DNA of 64,000 nt. It comes from Herbaspirillum sp. (GTDB lineage: Bacteria; Pseudomonadota; Gammaproteobacteria; Burkholderiales; Burkholderiaceae_D). The notes below the pieces were generated by a model. It worked only from the letters and a program-made list of their open reading frames with translations, ran no database searches and was not told the origin of the DNA. The position numbers and the translations under genes are program-made. The stretch lies in the NCBI GenBank assembly GCA_028292625.1, contig JAQGLY010000074.1:1-64000 (forward strand), in the 5' to 3' direction. Below, piece after piece: positions 1-6,924 of this stretch (position 1 is its first letter; each line of letters starts with the position of its first letter).

Positions 1-35
1 TTGTCTGAATGAAGGTCTATGCCGCAAAATAACAT
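1..35 (-). CDS. IS110-family transposase, N-terminal fragment cut by the window edge
   Basis: Only the first eleven codons are inside the window: they read MLFCGIDLHSD. This is the usual opening of IS110-family DEDD transposases, where the aspartate of the GID motif is the first catalytic acidic residue of the RuvC-like domain. A good ribosome binding site (AAGGAG on the minus strand, positions 48-43) lies seven bases before the ATG. The rest of the gene would continue to the left. The family call rests on a short stretch plus the start signals, so it is likely but not certain. Confidence 0.6.
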   Translation of the reverse strand, partial: MLFCGIDLHSD

Positions 36-112
36 CACCGTTCTCCTTGATAAAGTGGGGTTCGCACCGTTACTTTATCGCTCGGCGCTTGCCGAGGGGA
101 GGACGGCTAGAT
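36..112 (-). ncRNA. Structured non-coding end of the IS110-like element (candidate bridge RNA region)
   Basis: Upstream of the transposase start the minus strand has two stable stems. GATAAAGT and ACTTTATC (positions 49-56 and 72-79) form a perfect 8-bp stem ending next to the ribosome binding site. CTCGGC/GCCGAG (81-86 and 91-96) forms a 6-bp hairpin with a four-base loop. IS110-group elements are known to carry a structured bridge RNA in the non-coding end before the transposase. That this region is such an RNA is inference; its far boundary is not visible and no target-matching loop was identified. Confidence 0.3.
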
Positions 113-121
113 GATTATCAA

Positions 122-168
122 TTCTCAATGCAAAAAACCGCCAAAAATGGGGCGATTTTCAGTGCAAA
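122..168. repeat. Two direct repeats of a TTYTCARTGCAAA motif
   Basis: TTCTCAATGCAAA (122-134) and TTTTCAGTGCAAA (156-168) are direct repeats 34 bases apart, separated by an AT-rich stretch with a small CGCC/GGCG stem. Multiple short terminal repeats of this kind are typical of IS21-family ends, so this may be the end of a second, lost insertion sequence. No transposase supports this. Confidence 0.3.
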
Positions 169-290
169 TCAACACGTTAGTACTCGTTGGCGAACTGGTG
201 CTTTCGGCCAGAGGGCCGCGCTTGCGTAATTCCTTCAGCGTAATGCCGGTCTCGACAGCGAGGTGCGTCAACTAAGAATTGCAGTCCACT

Positions 291-563
291 ATGATCATCA
301 CCAAAAAAGTACGCCGCTTCATCGACGAATACCTAGTCGATACGAACGGCGCGCAGGCCGCGATCCGCGCCGACGCCCGAGATAGCGACCTACTGTGGGA
401 AATTAAGCGGCTGCACGGTTTGTTGCGGGAAGACAAGCGAGATATCGAACTGATCCGGCGCGAGTGGCAGGAAGCAGTTGGCGGCCGGCTGGCGGCGATT
501 GACTCAATGAGGGTGCGCCTGAGAAATGCGCCGGGCGCGTCGGAGATTAATGGAAAACCTTGA
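291..563 (+). pseudogene. Phage terminase small-subunit remnant
   Basis: Ninety codons from ATG 291. Residues 4-24 (KKVRRFIDEYLVDTNGAQAA region) match the conserved N-terminal helix-turn-helix opening of phage terminase small subunits, whose usual form is KQ.RFVEEYL.D.N..QAA..AGY. The typical GYS motif and the rest of that domain are missing. The reading frame continues instead into a charged helical segment (LLREDKRDIELIRREWQ) seen in small phage proteins. This looks like a deletion fusion left in a decayed prophage rather than a working DNA-packaging protein. An upstream TTG at 279 would add four residues; ATG 291 was preferred because the similarity starts there. Confidence 0.5.
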
Positions 564-681
564 TGCAGTTTGCGTGACTTTTGCGTAAGTCACCCCTGCT
601 CCTCTAGGCACTTATATGCAAGACGAGCGCAACGGGCGTTCGCAAGTCATTGATTTATAAGAGTGCCGGTGCGATTAAGCG

Positions 682-728
682 GGCTACGAACCAAGGGGTC
701 GTGGGTTCGATTCCTGCCAGCCGCACCA
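682..728 (+). other. 3' fragment of a tRNA-Arg(ACG) gene; attachment-site remnant
   Basis: The sequence runs from GGCTACGAACC (end of the anticodon stem and an ACG anticodon loop) through the T arm (GGGTTCGATTCC) to the acceptor strand and CCA. The 5' half, with its D arm and acceptor strand, is absent: the bases before position 682 do not pair with the CCAAG strand. A displaced tRNA 3' end is the classic right attachment site of a tRNA-integrating phage or island. The element would lie to the left, with the intact tRNA at its far end outside the window. A terminator follows at 751-780. Confidence 0.8.
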
Positions 729-750
729 TTACATTAGTAGTGAATTCAAA

Positions 751-780
751 GGGTTAGCGCCACAAGCGCTAGCCCTTTTT
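751..780 (+). terminator. Rho-independent terminator after the tRNA-Arg fragment
   Basis: GGGTTAGCGC and GCGCTAGCCC form a perfect 10-bp stem with a five-base loop, followed by five T residues and a further T-rich run. It would have terminated the original tRNA-Arg transcript. Confidence 0.85.
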
Positions 781-822
781 GTTTTGCTTCTGTGACTTTA
801 CGGTGACTCGCTTATCTGCCGC
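762..822 (+). repeat. Attachment-flank repeat, copy A
   Basis: This stretch begins with the descending arm of the tRNA terminator (ACAAGCGCTAGCCC) and includes GTGACTTTACGGTGACTCGC. It resembles copy B (6103-6161) along its length and the tail of copy C (12205-12232). A related sequence, GTGACTTTTGCGTAAGTCAC, sits left of the tRNA fragment at 571-590. Such repeats around an attachment core could be integrase arm sites. Their role is inferred. Confidence 0.45.
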
Positions 823-1013
823 CTCGACGGCGGATGAGCCGGATCCTTTCTCATCGCCTCGTATGCCTCAATGCTGACCATTAGCCTAACAGGTCCATCT
901 GCGGCCTTGTGTGAACTAATGTCATTAATTTTCCCTCTACTCCGTTCTCAACACCGCGTTTTAACCCAGCCATCGCCGCATGACCAGCGCATCGCATCAC
1001 CGGAGGACACAAA

Positions 1014-1649
1014 ATGCTTAAGAAAATCCTGTCCGCGCTATTGGCAGTCTTTATCATCGCTGCGGCAAACCTCGCCAATGCCCAAGAAGCCCCCGACAAA
1101 ATGGTCCAGCGTATCAGCGAAGAAGTGATGGCGATTGTGCGATCCGATCCGGCTGTTCAACGCGGCGATCCGCGCAAAATCCGGCAGGTAATTGAAGAAA
1201 AGATCGTGCCTAATGTGGATTTCGATCGCGCCACGGCGTTGGCGACCGGACGTTACTGGCGAGAAGCGACACAGGAACAGAAAACCCAGTTGCAAACCGA
1301 ATTCCGCGCGCTGTTAATGCATACTTATTCCGGCGCCATGTCGCAGATTCACGACCAGAAAATCAACTACGAACCATATCGCGCCGATCCGGCCGATACC
1401 GATGTCGAAGTCTTCGCCAAGGTATTGAACACGCGCGGCGAAACGGTTCGCTTTGGCTATCGCCTGACCAAGACGCCGGCTGGATGGAAAGTCTACGATG
1501 TCAACGTGATGGGCGCATGGATGGGAGATGTCTACCGGCAAAGTTTTGCAGCGGAGATCCAGAAGTCAGGCATTGACGGCCTGATCAAGGTGCTCGCCGA
1601 TAAAAACAAACGCCTCGCTGCCAATCCACCGCAATCGCAACAACGCTAA
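1014..1649 (+). CDS. MlaC/Ttg2D-family periplasmic phospholipid-binding protein
   Basis: A 211-residue secreted protein with a signal peptide ending near residue 23 (ANA before QE). The body fits the MlaC (toluene tolerance Ttg2) fold: helices at the start, then the characteristic tail motifs FRALLMHTYSG, a segment rich in strands (VRFGYRLTKTPAGWKVYDVNV) and a C-terminal SFAAEIQKSGIDGLIKVL helix. MlaC proteins carry phospholipids across the periplasm between the MlaA complex and the MlaFEDB transporter. Here it stands alone with no other mla genes, so it is probably an extra paralogue. The ATG follows a GGAGG-like sequence (ACCGGAGGACACAAA). Confidence 0.85.
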   Translation: MLKKILSALLAVFIIAAANLANAQEAPDKMVQRISEEVMAIVRSDPAVQRGDPRKIRQVIEEKIVPNVDFDRATALATGRYWREATQEQKTQLQTEFRALLMHTYSGAMSQIHDQKINYEPYRADPADTDVEVFAKVLNTRGETVRFGYRLTKTPAGWKVYDVNVMGAWMGDVYRQSFAAEIQKSGIDGLIKVLADKNKRLAANPPQSQQR

Positions 1650-1722
1650 CCTATCAACGATTGTTCGGGTGATGCATTTTATGGAACGGCATTGCGTGAT
1701 AGAAATGGCCATGTCCTCATCT

Positions 1723-3183
1723 TCACAGCAAGGCCGCCATTGCCGTTTCCACCGTCGGATAGTCGAAGACAAACCCTTCATTGAGCAAGGAGCGCGGCAC
1801 CACGCGCTGTCCTTTCAGCAACAGATCGGCTTGCTCACCCAGCAGAAAACGCACTGGCATAGCAGGCGTCGGGAAAAATGATGGCCGGCCCAGTCGATGC
1901 GCAACCGCTTGCGAAAACTGCGCTTGCGTCGGCTGTTCAGGCGCGGTGAAGTTGTAGGCCGGTTGCCGGCTAGCTGCGTCTGGGCGATTCATCAGATGGG
2001 CAATGCCACGCAACAGGTCGCGCACATGAATCCACGACAGCGTTTGCCGCCCTCCACCGAGCGGCCCGCCCAGTCCAAGCTTGATCGGCAACGCCATCAT
2101 CGGGAACGCGCCGCCCTTGCCAAGCACCAGCCCGAAACGCATGCAGACTGCTTCGACGCCATAGCGGCGCGCACTCTGCGTTGCCCGCTCCCAGTCCTGA
2201 CATAACTGCGACATGAACATCGGTTGCGGCGGCGCGTCCTCATTCAACGCAGTCAAATCACCCTGCGCCTGCACGCCGTAGTAACCGATCGCCGAGGCCG
2301 ATAGCATCAAGCGCGGCTTGTGCTGCATGCGACCCATCCAGTCGACCAGCTTTTCCGTGAATGCCACGCGACTATCGCGCAACACCTGCTTACGCGCAGC
2401 GGTCCAGCGCGGTCCGAGAATGCGTGCGCCGGCCAGATTGATGACCACGTCGACCTGTTCTATCGGCGCGATCTCATCCAGACGCGCGATACACCGCACC
2501 GCACCGTTGAACGTCCACGCCGCCTTCTTCGGATTACGTGTCAGTGCCGTGACTGCATGCCCGTCTGCGAGCAACGCACGCACCAGCAACTGTCCGATGA
2601 AACCGGTCGCACCGGTTACCAGTACGTGCTGTGGCTGATCGTGAAAATGGATTGTTGTCATCGTATACTCCCTGATGTTGTCAATTGCAGTGGCCCGGCT
2701 CGCGAACGCATCGCGAATACCGGAGAGTCCGACGCCGATTCCGCACAGCACGAGAAAGGCACCCAGCCAGCCTTGCGACTGCCAGACCAGCGTCGTCGGT
2801 TCGTCCAGCCATGCCGGCACGTTCAGTACCAACAGCACGATGAAAGCGCCGCCGTTAATTGCCAGCACCGTGTGCGTGACACGCTCGGTCGCCGGCAGCA
2901 AACGTGTCTGGTCTTCAATCACAAAGTCCCACAACGTTAAAACAATTTCCACCGCAAAGATCGCCATCAGCGCGATGGCCCACATGCCGTGCCACTGCCA
3001 GTTCGACAGCCCGATGAACAAAGCGCTGTAGATTACAGCCCGTGTCGCGTGAATCGCCAACTCTGCGCGCGCGGTCGGCCGGTTGGGCAATGCCTCCGTC
3101 AACTCATGGTGATAGACAGTATCGAAAGCACCAAGCAGCCCTTGCGCCGCCATTAGCTGCAATGCCAGTACGTGGGTGTTCAT
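1723..3183 (-). CDS. Membrane domain fused to TIGR01777-type NAD(P)-dependent epimerase
   Basis: A 486-residue protein with two parts. Residues 1 to about 165 are hydrophobic with four probable membrane helices. From about residue 185 there is an SDR-type domain with the nucleotide-binding motif VTGATGFIGQLLV. It continues through the conserved ARILGPRWTAARKQVLRDSR and SASAIGYYG segments and ends with the DUF1731-like tail (PRSLLNEGFVFDYPTVETAM). Family members (E. coli YfcH and relatives) are usually single-domain proteins of about 300 residues with unknown substrate, so the membrane N-terminus is unusual. The start ATG overlaps the stop of the small gene upstream (ATGA). It is the last gene of the operon that begins with the GbsR-like regulator. 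Confidence 0.8.
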   Translation of the reverse strand: MNTHVLALQLMAAQGLLGAFDTVYHHELTEALPNRPTARAELAIHATRAVIYSALFIGLSNWQWHGMWAIALMAIFAVEIVLTLWDFVIEDQTRLLPATERVTHTVLAINGGAFIVLLVLNVPAWLDEPTTLVWQSQGWLGAFLVLCGIGVGLSGIRDAFASRATAIDNIREYTMTTIHFHDQPQHVLVTGATGFIGQLLVRALLADGHAVTALTRNPKKAAWTFNGAVRCIARLDEIAPIEQVDVVINLAGARILGPRWTAARKQVLRDSRVAFTEKLVDWMGRMQHKPRLMLSASAIGYYGVQAQGDLTALNEDAPPQPMFMSQLCQDWERATQSARRYGVEAVCMRFGLVLGKGGAFPMMALPIKLGLGGPLGGGRQTLSWIHVRDLLRGIAHLMNRPDAASRQPAYNFTAPEQPTQAQFSQAVAHRLGRPSFFPTPAMPVRFLLGEQADLLLKGQRVVPRSLLNEGFVFDYPTVETAMAALL

Positions 3184-3290
3184 AGTGTGGCCAATTTTGC
3201 GCTGCCGGGCTGTGCGCAATCCGGTTCTGCGACGACGTCATCCGTTTCGATCTCAGAAATGCGGCCATCAACATCAAAGTTTGCGCTCAT
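3180..3290 (-). CDS. Small 36-residue protein, translationally coupled
   Basis: A short acidic reading frame (MSANFDVDGRISEIETDDVV, ending PGSAKLATL). Its ATG overlaps the stop codon of the membrane-protein gene before it, and its own stop overlaps the start of the epimerase gene after it, both as ATGA. This double coupling is good evidence that it is translated, or at least serves to hand ribosomes from one gene to the next. No known family is recognised; six of the first twenty residues are acidic and there is no membrane segment. Confidence 0.5.
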   Translation of the reverse strand: MSANFDVDGRISEIETDDVVAEPDCAQPGSAKLATL

Positions 3291-3772
3291 GCCGTCGCCT
3301 GCGCAGTCTGATCGGTAGAAGGTACAGCACGCCGGTCATGCCGCCACAGCCAAAATAGCGGCGGCAGCATTGTCGCCATTGCAAAGCAATCGATCCAGAC
3401 ATGAATCCAGGCGCCCGCACGCAACGAAATCAACATATCCTGCGGCCCCCACACCACGACTCCGATCGCCAGCCACGTCCAGACCAAAGCGCTGCGCTGT
3501 CGGTCGCCGATATAGACGAGCACGCCCATCCATAACGACATGCATTGAATCGTCGGACCGAACAGGCTTATCCACCAGATCTGCTGCTGTCGCGCGGCCA
3601 ACGGTGCCGTGTCTGGCCAGAAGCCTGCCTCGACAATCCGGTGATACACGTCCAGCACAGGCAATGCGCCTATCCACGGCAGCAGAATCCCGACAATCAA
3701 ATGCCCTATCACCACCCCATACATCCACATCACTGCCCAGCACCTGCCCTGATCATTTTTATTGTTGTTCAT
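3287..3772 (-). CDS. Hypothetical four-helix membrane protein
   Basis: A 161-residue protein with about four membrane helices (around residues 15-35, 65-87, 93-112 and 123-143) and a charged, low-complexity tail. It is not a family I can name. The last stretch (FAMATMLPPLFWLWRH) resembles small integral membrane proteins found next to epimerase genes. It sits in the same strand order as the DUF393 protein and the GbsR-like regulator upstream, and its stop overlaps the next start, so it probably belongs to one transcript with them. Confidence 0.65.
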   Translation of the reverse strand: MNNNKNDQGRCWAVMWMYGVVIGHLIVGILLPWIGALPVLDVYHRIVEAGFWPDTAPLAARQQQIWWISLFGPTIQCMSLWMGVLVYIGDRQRSALVWTWLAIGVVVWGPQDMLISLRAGAWIHVWIDCFAMATMLPPLFWLWRHDRRAVPSTDQTAQATA

Positions 3773-3838
3773 GCCCAGCTTTCGTTAAGTTGAAGTGCGA
3801 TCGAGCGATGCGTGACATTTCCTCTGATACGTAGATGT

Positions 3839-4252
3839 TTAAAACGGATGTCGCGTGCTGCACACGCCATCCTTGCAGATCGGCACAGGCTTGTAGCCCA
3901 ACAGTGCAGAAATGCGATAACGATTACGCGCAAACTTCCGATACAGATAAGCCAGCGGCGGACGCAGAAAAGACACACGCAACGGCAGCACAAACCAGCC
4001 TTTGCCAACCAGCGTGTACGCGGCCAGCATGCTGTCGATACCGACCAGCACCTCGCCGACAGCAGTACTGCTATGCAGTTCACGATTCAGTGCCGTCATG
4101 TCGACACCTAGAAAAGTCGGATCGAAACCCGGCTCCGCGATGTCGACAAAGGCCAGCCGCCCGACCTTGTTCCAACTGCGCAAGCGTGTCATCTCTGCCA
4201 GACAGAACGGGCATTGCCCATCGAAGTAAAGCGTCAGGTTGGCTGTGTTCAT
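3839..4252 (-). CDS. DUF393 (DCC family) thiol-disulfide oxidoreductase-like protein
   Basis: A 137-residue protein starting LTLYFDGQCPFC, the DGxCPxC signature of the DCC/DUF393 family, with cysteines 14 and 17 as the predicted redox pair. The family has a thioredoxin-like fold and its substrates are largely unknown. The conserved GIDSMLAAYTLVGKGW region and a C-terminal CKDGVCS motif are also present. Its start overlaps the stop of the GbsR-like gene by ATGA, which places it second in the operon. Confidence 0.8.
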   Translation of the reverse strand: MNTANLTLYFDGQCPFCLAEMTRLRSWNKVGRLAFVDIAEPGFDPTFLGVDMTALNRELHSSTAVGEVLVGIDSMLAAYTLVGKGWFVLPLRVSFLRPPLAYLYRKFARNRYRISALLGYKPVPICKDGVCSTRHPF

Positions 4253-4794
4253 ACAGTCGACTCCTTGCCATCCGGGCCGAGAAAGCGCGCGACCTTGCCG
4301 CCCATTTTCATAAACTTCTGCAACGTGGCCGGCGGTAAATGCTTATAGTCGTCGTAAGTCGATGTCAGCATCTCGACAAAGTCGAGCACCTGCTCCATCT
4401 TCATACGCGCCGCCTGGTCGAGTGCGGGATCGCCATCTGCTTCCAGCATGCATTCGCGCAGGACCGTCAGCGTCGGATCGATCTCGCGCCGCTTACGCTC
4501 TTCAATCAAGACGCGGAAAATTTCCCAGATATCCTGCTGCGCGACAAAGTGATCACGTCGATCGCCGGCCAGATGCGTCGAGCGTATCAACCGCCAGCTT
4601 TGCAGTTCCTTCAGGCTGTTGCTGACATTGGAGCGCGCCAAGCCCAGCGTGCCGGCAATCTCCTCCGCTGTCAGCGGCGCGTTTGCCAGAAACAGCAACG
4701 CGTGGATCTGCGCCACTGTGCGATTGACACCCCAGCGGGTACCCATTTCGCCCCAATGAAGGACGTATTTCTGCATGGTTGGACTAAGTTCCAT
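4249..4794 (-). CDS. GbsR/MarR-family transcriptional regulator
   Basis: A 181-residue protein with a winged helix-turn-helix over about residues 25-90 (LTAEEIAGTLGLARSNVSNS is the recognition region), an opening WGEMGTRWGVNRTVAQIHALL and a helical C-terminus, as in GbsR-type repressors. The first known member controls glycine betaine synthesis in Bacillus; many others control membrane-protein operons. It is the first gene of the operon leading to the DUF393 protein, the membrane protein and the epimerase. A perfect 30-bp palindrome lies directly before its start and is the obvious self-regulatory operator. Confidence 0.85.
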   Translation of the reverse strand: MELSPTMQKYVLHWGEMGTRWGVNRTVAQIHALLFLANAPLTAEEIAGTLGLARSNVSNSLKELQSWRLIRSTHLAGDRRDHFVAQQDIWEIFRVLIEERKRREIDPTLTVLRECMLEADGDPALDQAARMKMEQVLDFVEMLTSTYDDYKHLPPATLQKFMKMGGKVARFLGPDGKESTV

Positions 4795-4804
4795 TGCTGC
4801 CTTT

Positions 4805-4834
4805 CTTTAATTTCTGTAATTACAGAAATTAAAG
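4805..4834. promoter_or_regulatory. Perfect 30-bp palindrome, operator candidate of the GbsR-like regulator
   Basis: The half site CTTTAATTTCTGTAA is followed at once by its exact reverse complement. The centre is about 26 bases from the regulator start. A perfect 15-bp inverted repeat with no spacer at this position fits binding of a dimeric winged-helix protein and autoregulation of the operon. No T run follows on either side, so it is not a terminator. Confidence 0.75.
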
Positions 4835-5058
4835 ACGATTGTCTGATGGAAGTCAAGTACTCAGCGATTTTTAGAGGAAGGAGCGAGAAATGGCGACAGG
4901 TTGTATTGGCCTTTATCAGATGGAATTCTGAGCGACGGCTCACTTTACATAGCTGCCGCTCGCCGAATTAAAACGACAAATGCCTTGGCGTTATTTTTTT
5001 GAATGGCCGGTTTCTAAACTTTCGGGGCTGTTAGCGAGGACTTCATCCGATGCAACGC

Positions 5059-5916
5059 TCAGCTTTTTTGCTGGCTGAAAGCATCGAACGCCTTTGCATA
5101 ATCCGGATGCCAGCGCGAAAGCGGCGGCCGGTTCTCGACGATATCGCCGGCGGCCCACAGGATGCGCCGTTCGTCGAGCGAACGCGGCACGTCGTTGTCG
5201 GGACAAAGAATATAGAAGTCGCCGGCCGCCAGCCCTTCCATCATGAAATCGACGGTCTGCTCCGGCGTCCAGGCGGCGGCCGGTTTTTCCGTGCGGCCTC
5301 GGGCGGTCAGTTCCGTGAACACGAAACCCGGGATCAGCAAATGCGCGCTGATGCGGCAGTCCGGCGTATTGCGAAGCTCGTGCTGCAGCGCTTCGGTGAA
5401 CGCTTTCAGGCCGGCCTTGGCGACGTTATAAGCCGGATCGCCGGGCGGCGTGGTAATTCCTTGTTTGGAACCTGTATTGATCACCAGACCGGGCCGTCCG
5501 CGCCCGATCATTGCAGGCACGAAGATCTGCGTGCTGTGGATGACGCCCCACAGATTCACGCCGAGCACCGCTTCCCAGTTGCCAGCCGGCCCGAAGACAC
5601 CGCTGCCGGGCTGGATGCCGGCGTTATTCATCAGGACATCGGTGCCGCCGAAGCGCTCACGCACAGCCGCCTCCAGACGTTGCAGATCTTCGACGCGGCT
5701 GACGTCGGTTTCCATGGTCATCACGTCATCCGCACCGTTGGCCGCCAGCATGCCGATCTCTGTTGCTGCGCGGGCGAGTCGATCCTGGCCGAGGTCGGCG
5801 ATGCAAACGCGCAGGCCGAGTTGCGCGAAGCGCCTGGCGGCGGCGAGGCCGATACCAGCAGCGCCACCTGTGACGACAGCGACGGAGCCGGGAGTCAGGG
5901 CAGAATGGGTCATCAT
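5059..5916 (-). CDS. Short-chain dehydrogenase/reductase
   Basis: A 285-residue classical SDR oxidoreductase. The cofactor loop is TGGAAGIG (near residue 17), followed by NNAG (near 93), a serine in NTGSKQG and the catalytic YNVAK. An aspartate after the second strand (CIADL) suggests preference for NAD(H). The substrate cannot be predicted. The protein has a longer C-terminus than typical 250-residue members, with a helical ISAHLLIPGFVFTELT region shaping the pocket. The ATG at 5916 is preferred to a TTG three bases earlier; AAGGAAG lies upstream. It is apparently a single-gene transcript. Confidence 0.85.
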   Translation of the reverse strand: MMTHSALTPGSVAVVTGGAAGIGLAAARRFAQLGLRVCIADLGQDRLARAATEIGMLAANGADDVMTMETDVSRVEDLQRLEAAVRERFGGTDVLMNNAGIQPGSGVFGPAGNWEAVLGVNLWGVIHSTQIFVPAMIGRGRPGLVINTGSKQGITTPPGDPAYNVAKAGLKAFTEALQHELRNTPDCRISAHLLIPGFVFTELTARGRTEKPAAAWTPEQTVDFMMEGLAAGDFYILCPDNDVPRSLDERRILWAAGDIVENRPPLSRWHPDYAKAFDAFSQQKS

Positions 5917-6051
5917 CAATCTTCCTTATTGAGCATCAAAAGAGGAACGCAATATTACGCTGAAATCCGTTGCGCCGGATGCAGCGACGCGACTGCATCA
6001 CAAGCAAGAGGGGTAAGCAAAGAGGCGCAAGCAATAAAAATGGCCCGATCA

Positions 6052-6103
6052 TGAACTGCACGCCAAAAGTTGGACATCAATCCAACCTTTGGCGTGCAGT
6101 TCA
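6052..6103. repeat. 52-bp pair of inverted IS150-like terminal repeats with no interior
   Basis: GAACTGCACGCCAAAAGTTG and its inverted copy face each other across a six-base gap. The arms (6053-6074 and 6081-6102) match at 21 of 22 positions. The sequence closely resembles the outer ends of IS3-family elements of the IS150 group (TGAACTGCACCCCAAAAGTTGGAC type). Both ends are present in the correct inward orientation but the transposase is missing. This suggests an internal deletion of an insertion sequence or a minimal non-autonomous element. No 3-bp target duplication is visible. Confidence 0.6.
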
Positions 6104-6161
6104 CAAGCGCCAGCCCTTTTGTGTTGCTGCGGTAACTTTACGGGTAACGCTTTTCCGCCGC
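6103..6161 (+). repeat. Attachment-flank repeat, copy B
   Basis: ACAAGCGCCAGCCCTTTTGT followed by TTGCTGCGGTAACTTTACGG and then GTAACGCTTTTCCGCCGC. It aligns with copy A at 762-822 over about 60 bases with scattered differences. No tRNA piece precedes it; the mini inverted-repeat element abuts it directly. Confidence 0.45.
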
Positions 6162-6235
6162 TGCTCTGCTGGTGCCTCTCAGTGTTGAGAGTTATAGTCA
6201 GGTGCCGTGGTTTCGTAAAATTTGGGAGAACCAAA

Positions 6236-6715
6236 ATGGTCAGCAAAAACACGATTTGTCTCTGGTACGACGGTACCGCGTTGGACGCCGCAACGTTCTA
6301 CGCCGAGACGTTCCCGGACAGCGCAGTGGGAGCTGTCCATCGCGCGCCTGGCGACTATCCTGCGGGCAAGGAGGGCGACGTCTTGACGGTCGAGTTCACA
6401 GTGATGGGCATTCCTTGTCTCGGCCTGAACGGGGGCCCGGCGTTCAAACACAACGAGGCTTTCTCGTTCCAGGTCGCGACCGATAACCAAGCCGAAACGG
6501 ACCGCTTGTGGAACGCGATTGTCGGAAACGGCGGCCAGGAAAGCGCATGCGGCTGGTGCAAGGACAAATGGGGACTGTCGTGGCAGATCACGCCACGCGC
6601 CCTGACGGCCGCCATCGCAGACCCTGATCGAGCTGCGGCCAAGCGCACGTTCGAGGCCATGATGGAGATGAGAAAGATCGACATCGCTGCAATCGAAGCG
6701 GCTCGGCGCGGCTGA
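6236..6715 (+). CDS. VOC-superfamily protein (PhnB / 3-demethylubiquinone methyltransferase-like)
   Basis: A 159-residue glyoxalase/bleomycin-resistance-fold protein of the PhnB type. It opens KNTICLWYDGTALDAATFYA and contains the family hallmarks TVEFTVMGIPCLGLNGGP and NEAFSFQVATDNQAETDRLW, then CGWCKDKWGLSWQITP. These proteins are often misannotated as ubiquinone methyltransferases and their reaction is usually unknown. The ATG follows GGGAGAACCAAA, a good ribosome site. It lies between the mini inverted-repeat element and the low-GC acyltransferase, in the scar-rich region. Confidence 0.85.
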   Translation: MVSKNTICLWYDGTALDAATFYAETFPDSAVGAVHRAPGDYPAGKEGDVLTVEFTVMGIPCLGLNGGPAFKHNEAFSFQVATDNQAETDRLWNAIVGNGGQESACGWCKDKWGLSWQITPRALTAAIADPDRAAAKRTFEAMMEMRKIDIAAIEAARRG

Positions 6716-6924
6716 CCTCCTGACTTCGGCCAAGCCCCACGTTTCGTCCGGTTCTGACCGAATCCGGAAGCGCTTGCACGTGGCGCTGGCAAATGACCGC
6801 TCTTTTGTTAAAAATTGGGGGGGATTTACCATATGTCTATAAGGGTTTATACGTCCGCTAAATAGTGCGTATGTGGCTACAATCGGCTACTAAATCTAAT
6901 CAAAATAAAAAAGACCTAGTCAAA

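Noticed and set aside
661..728. A complete tRNA gene
   Set aside because: Only the anticodon-loop-to-CCA part is tRNA-like; no D arm or matching 5' acceptor strand is present.
4846..4971. Short plus-strand frame starting MEVKYSAIF between the GbsR-like gene and the SDR
   Set aside because: No ribosome site, no overlap with neighbours and no recognisable similarity.
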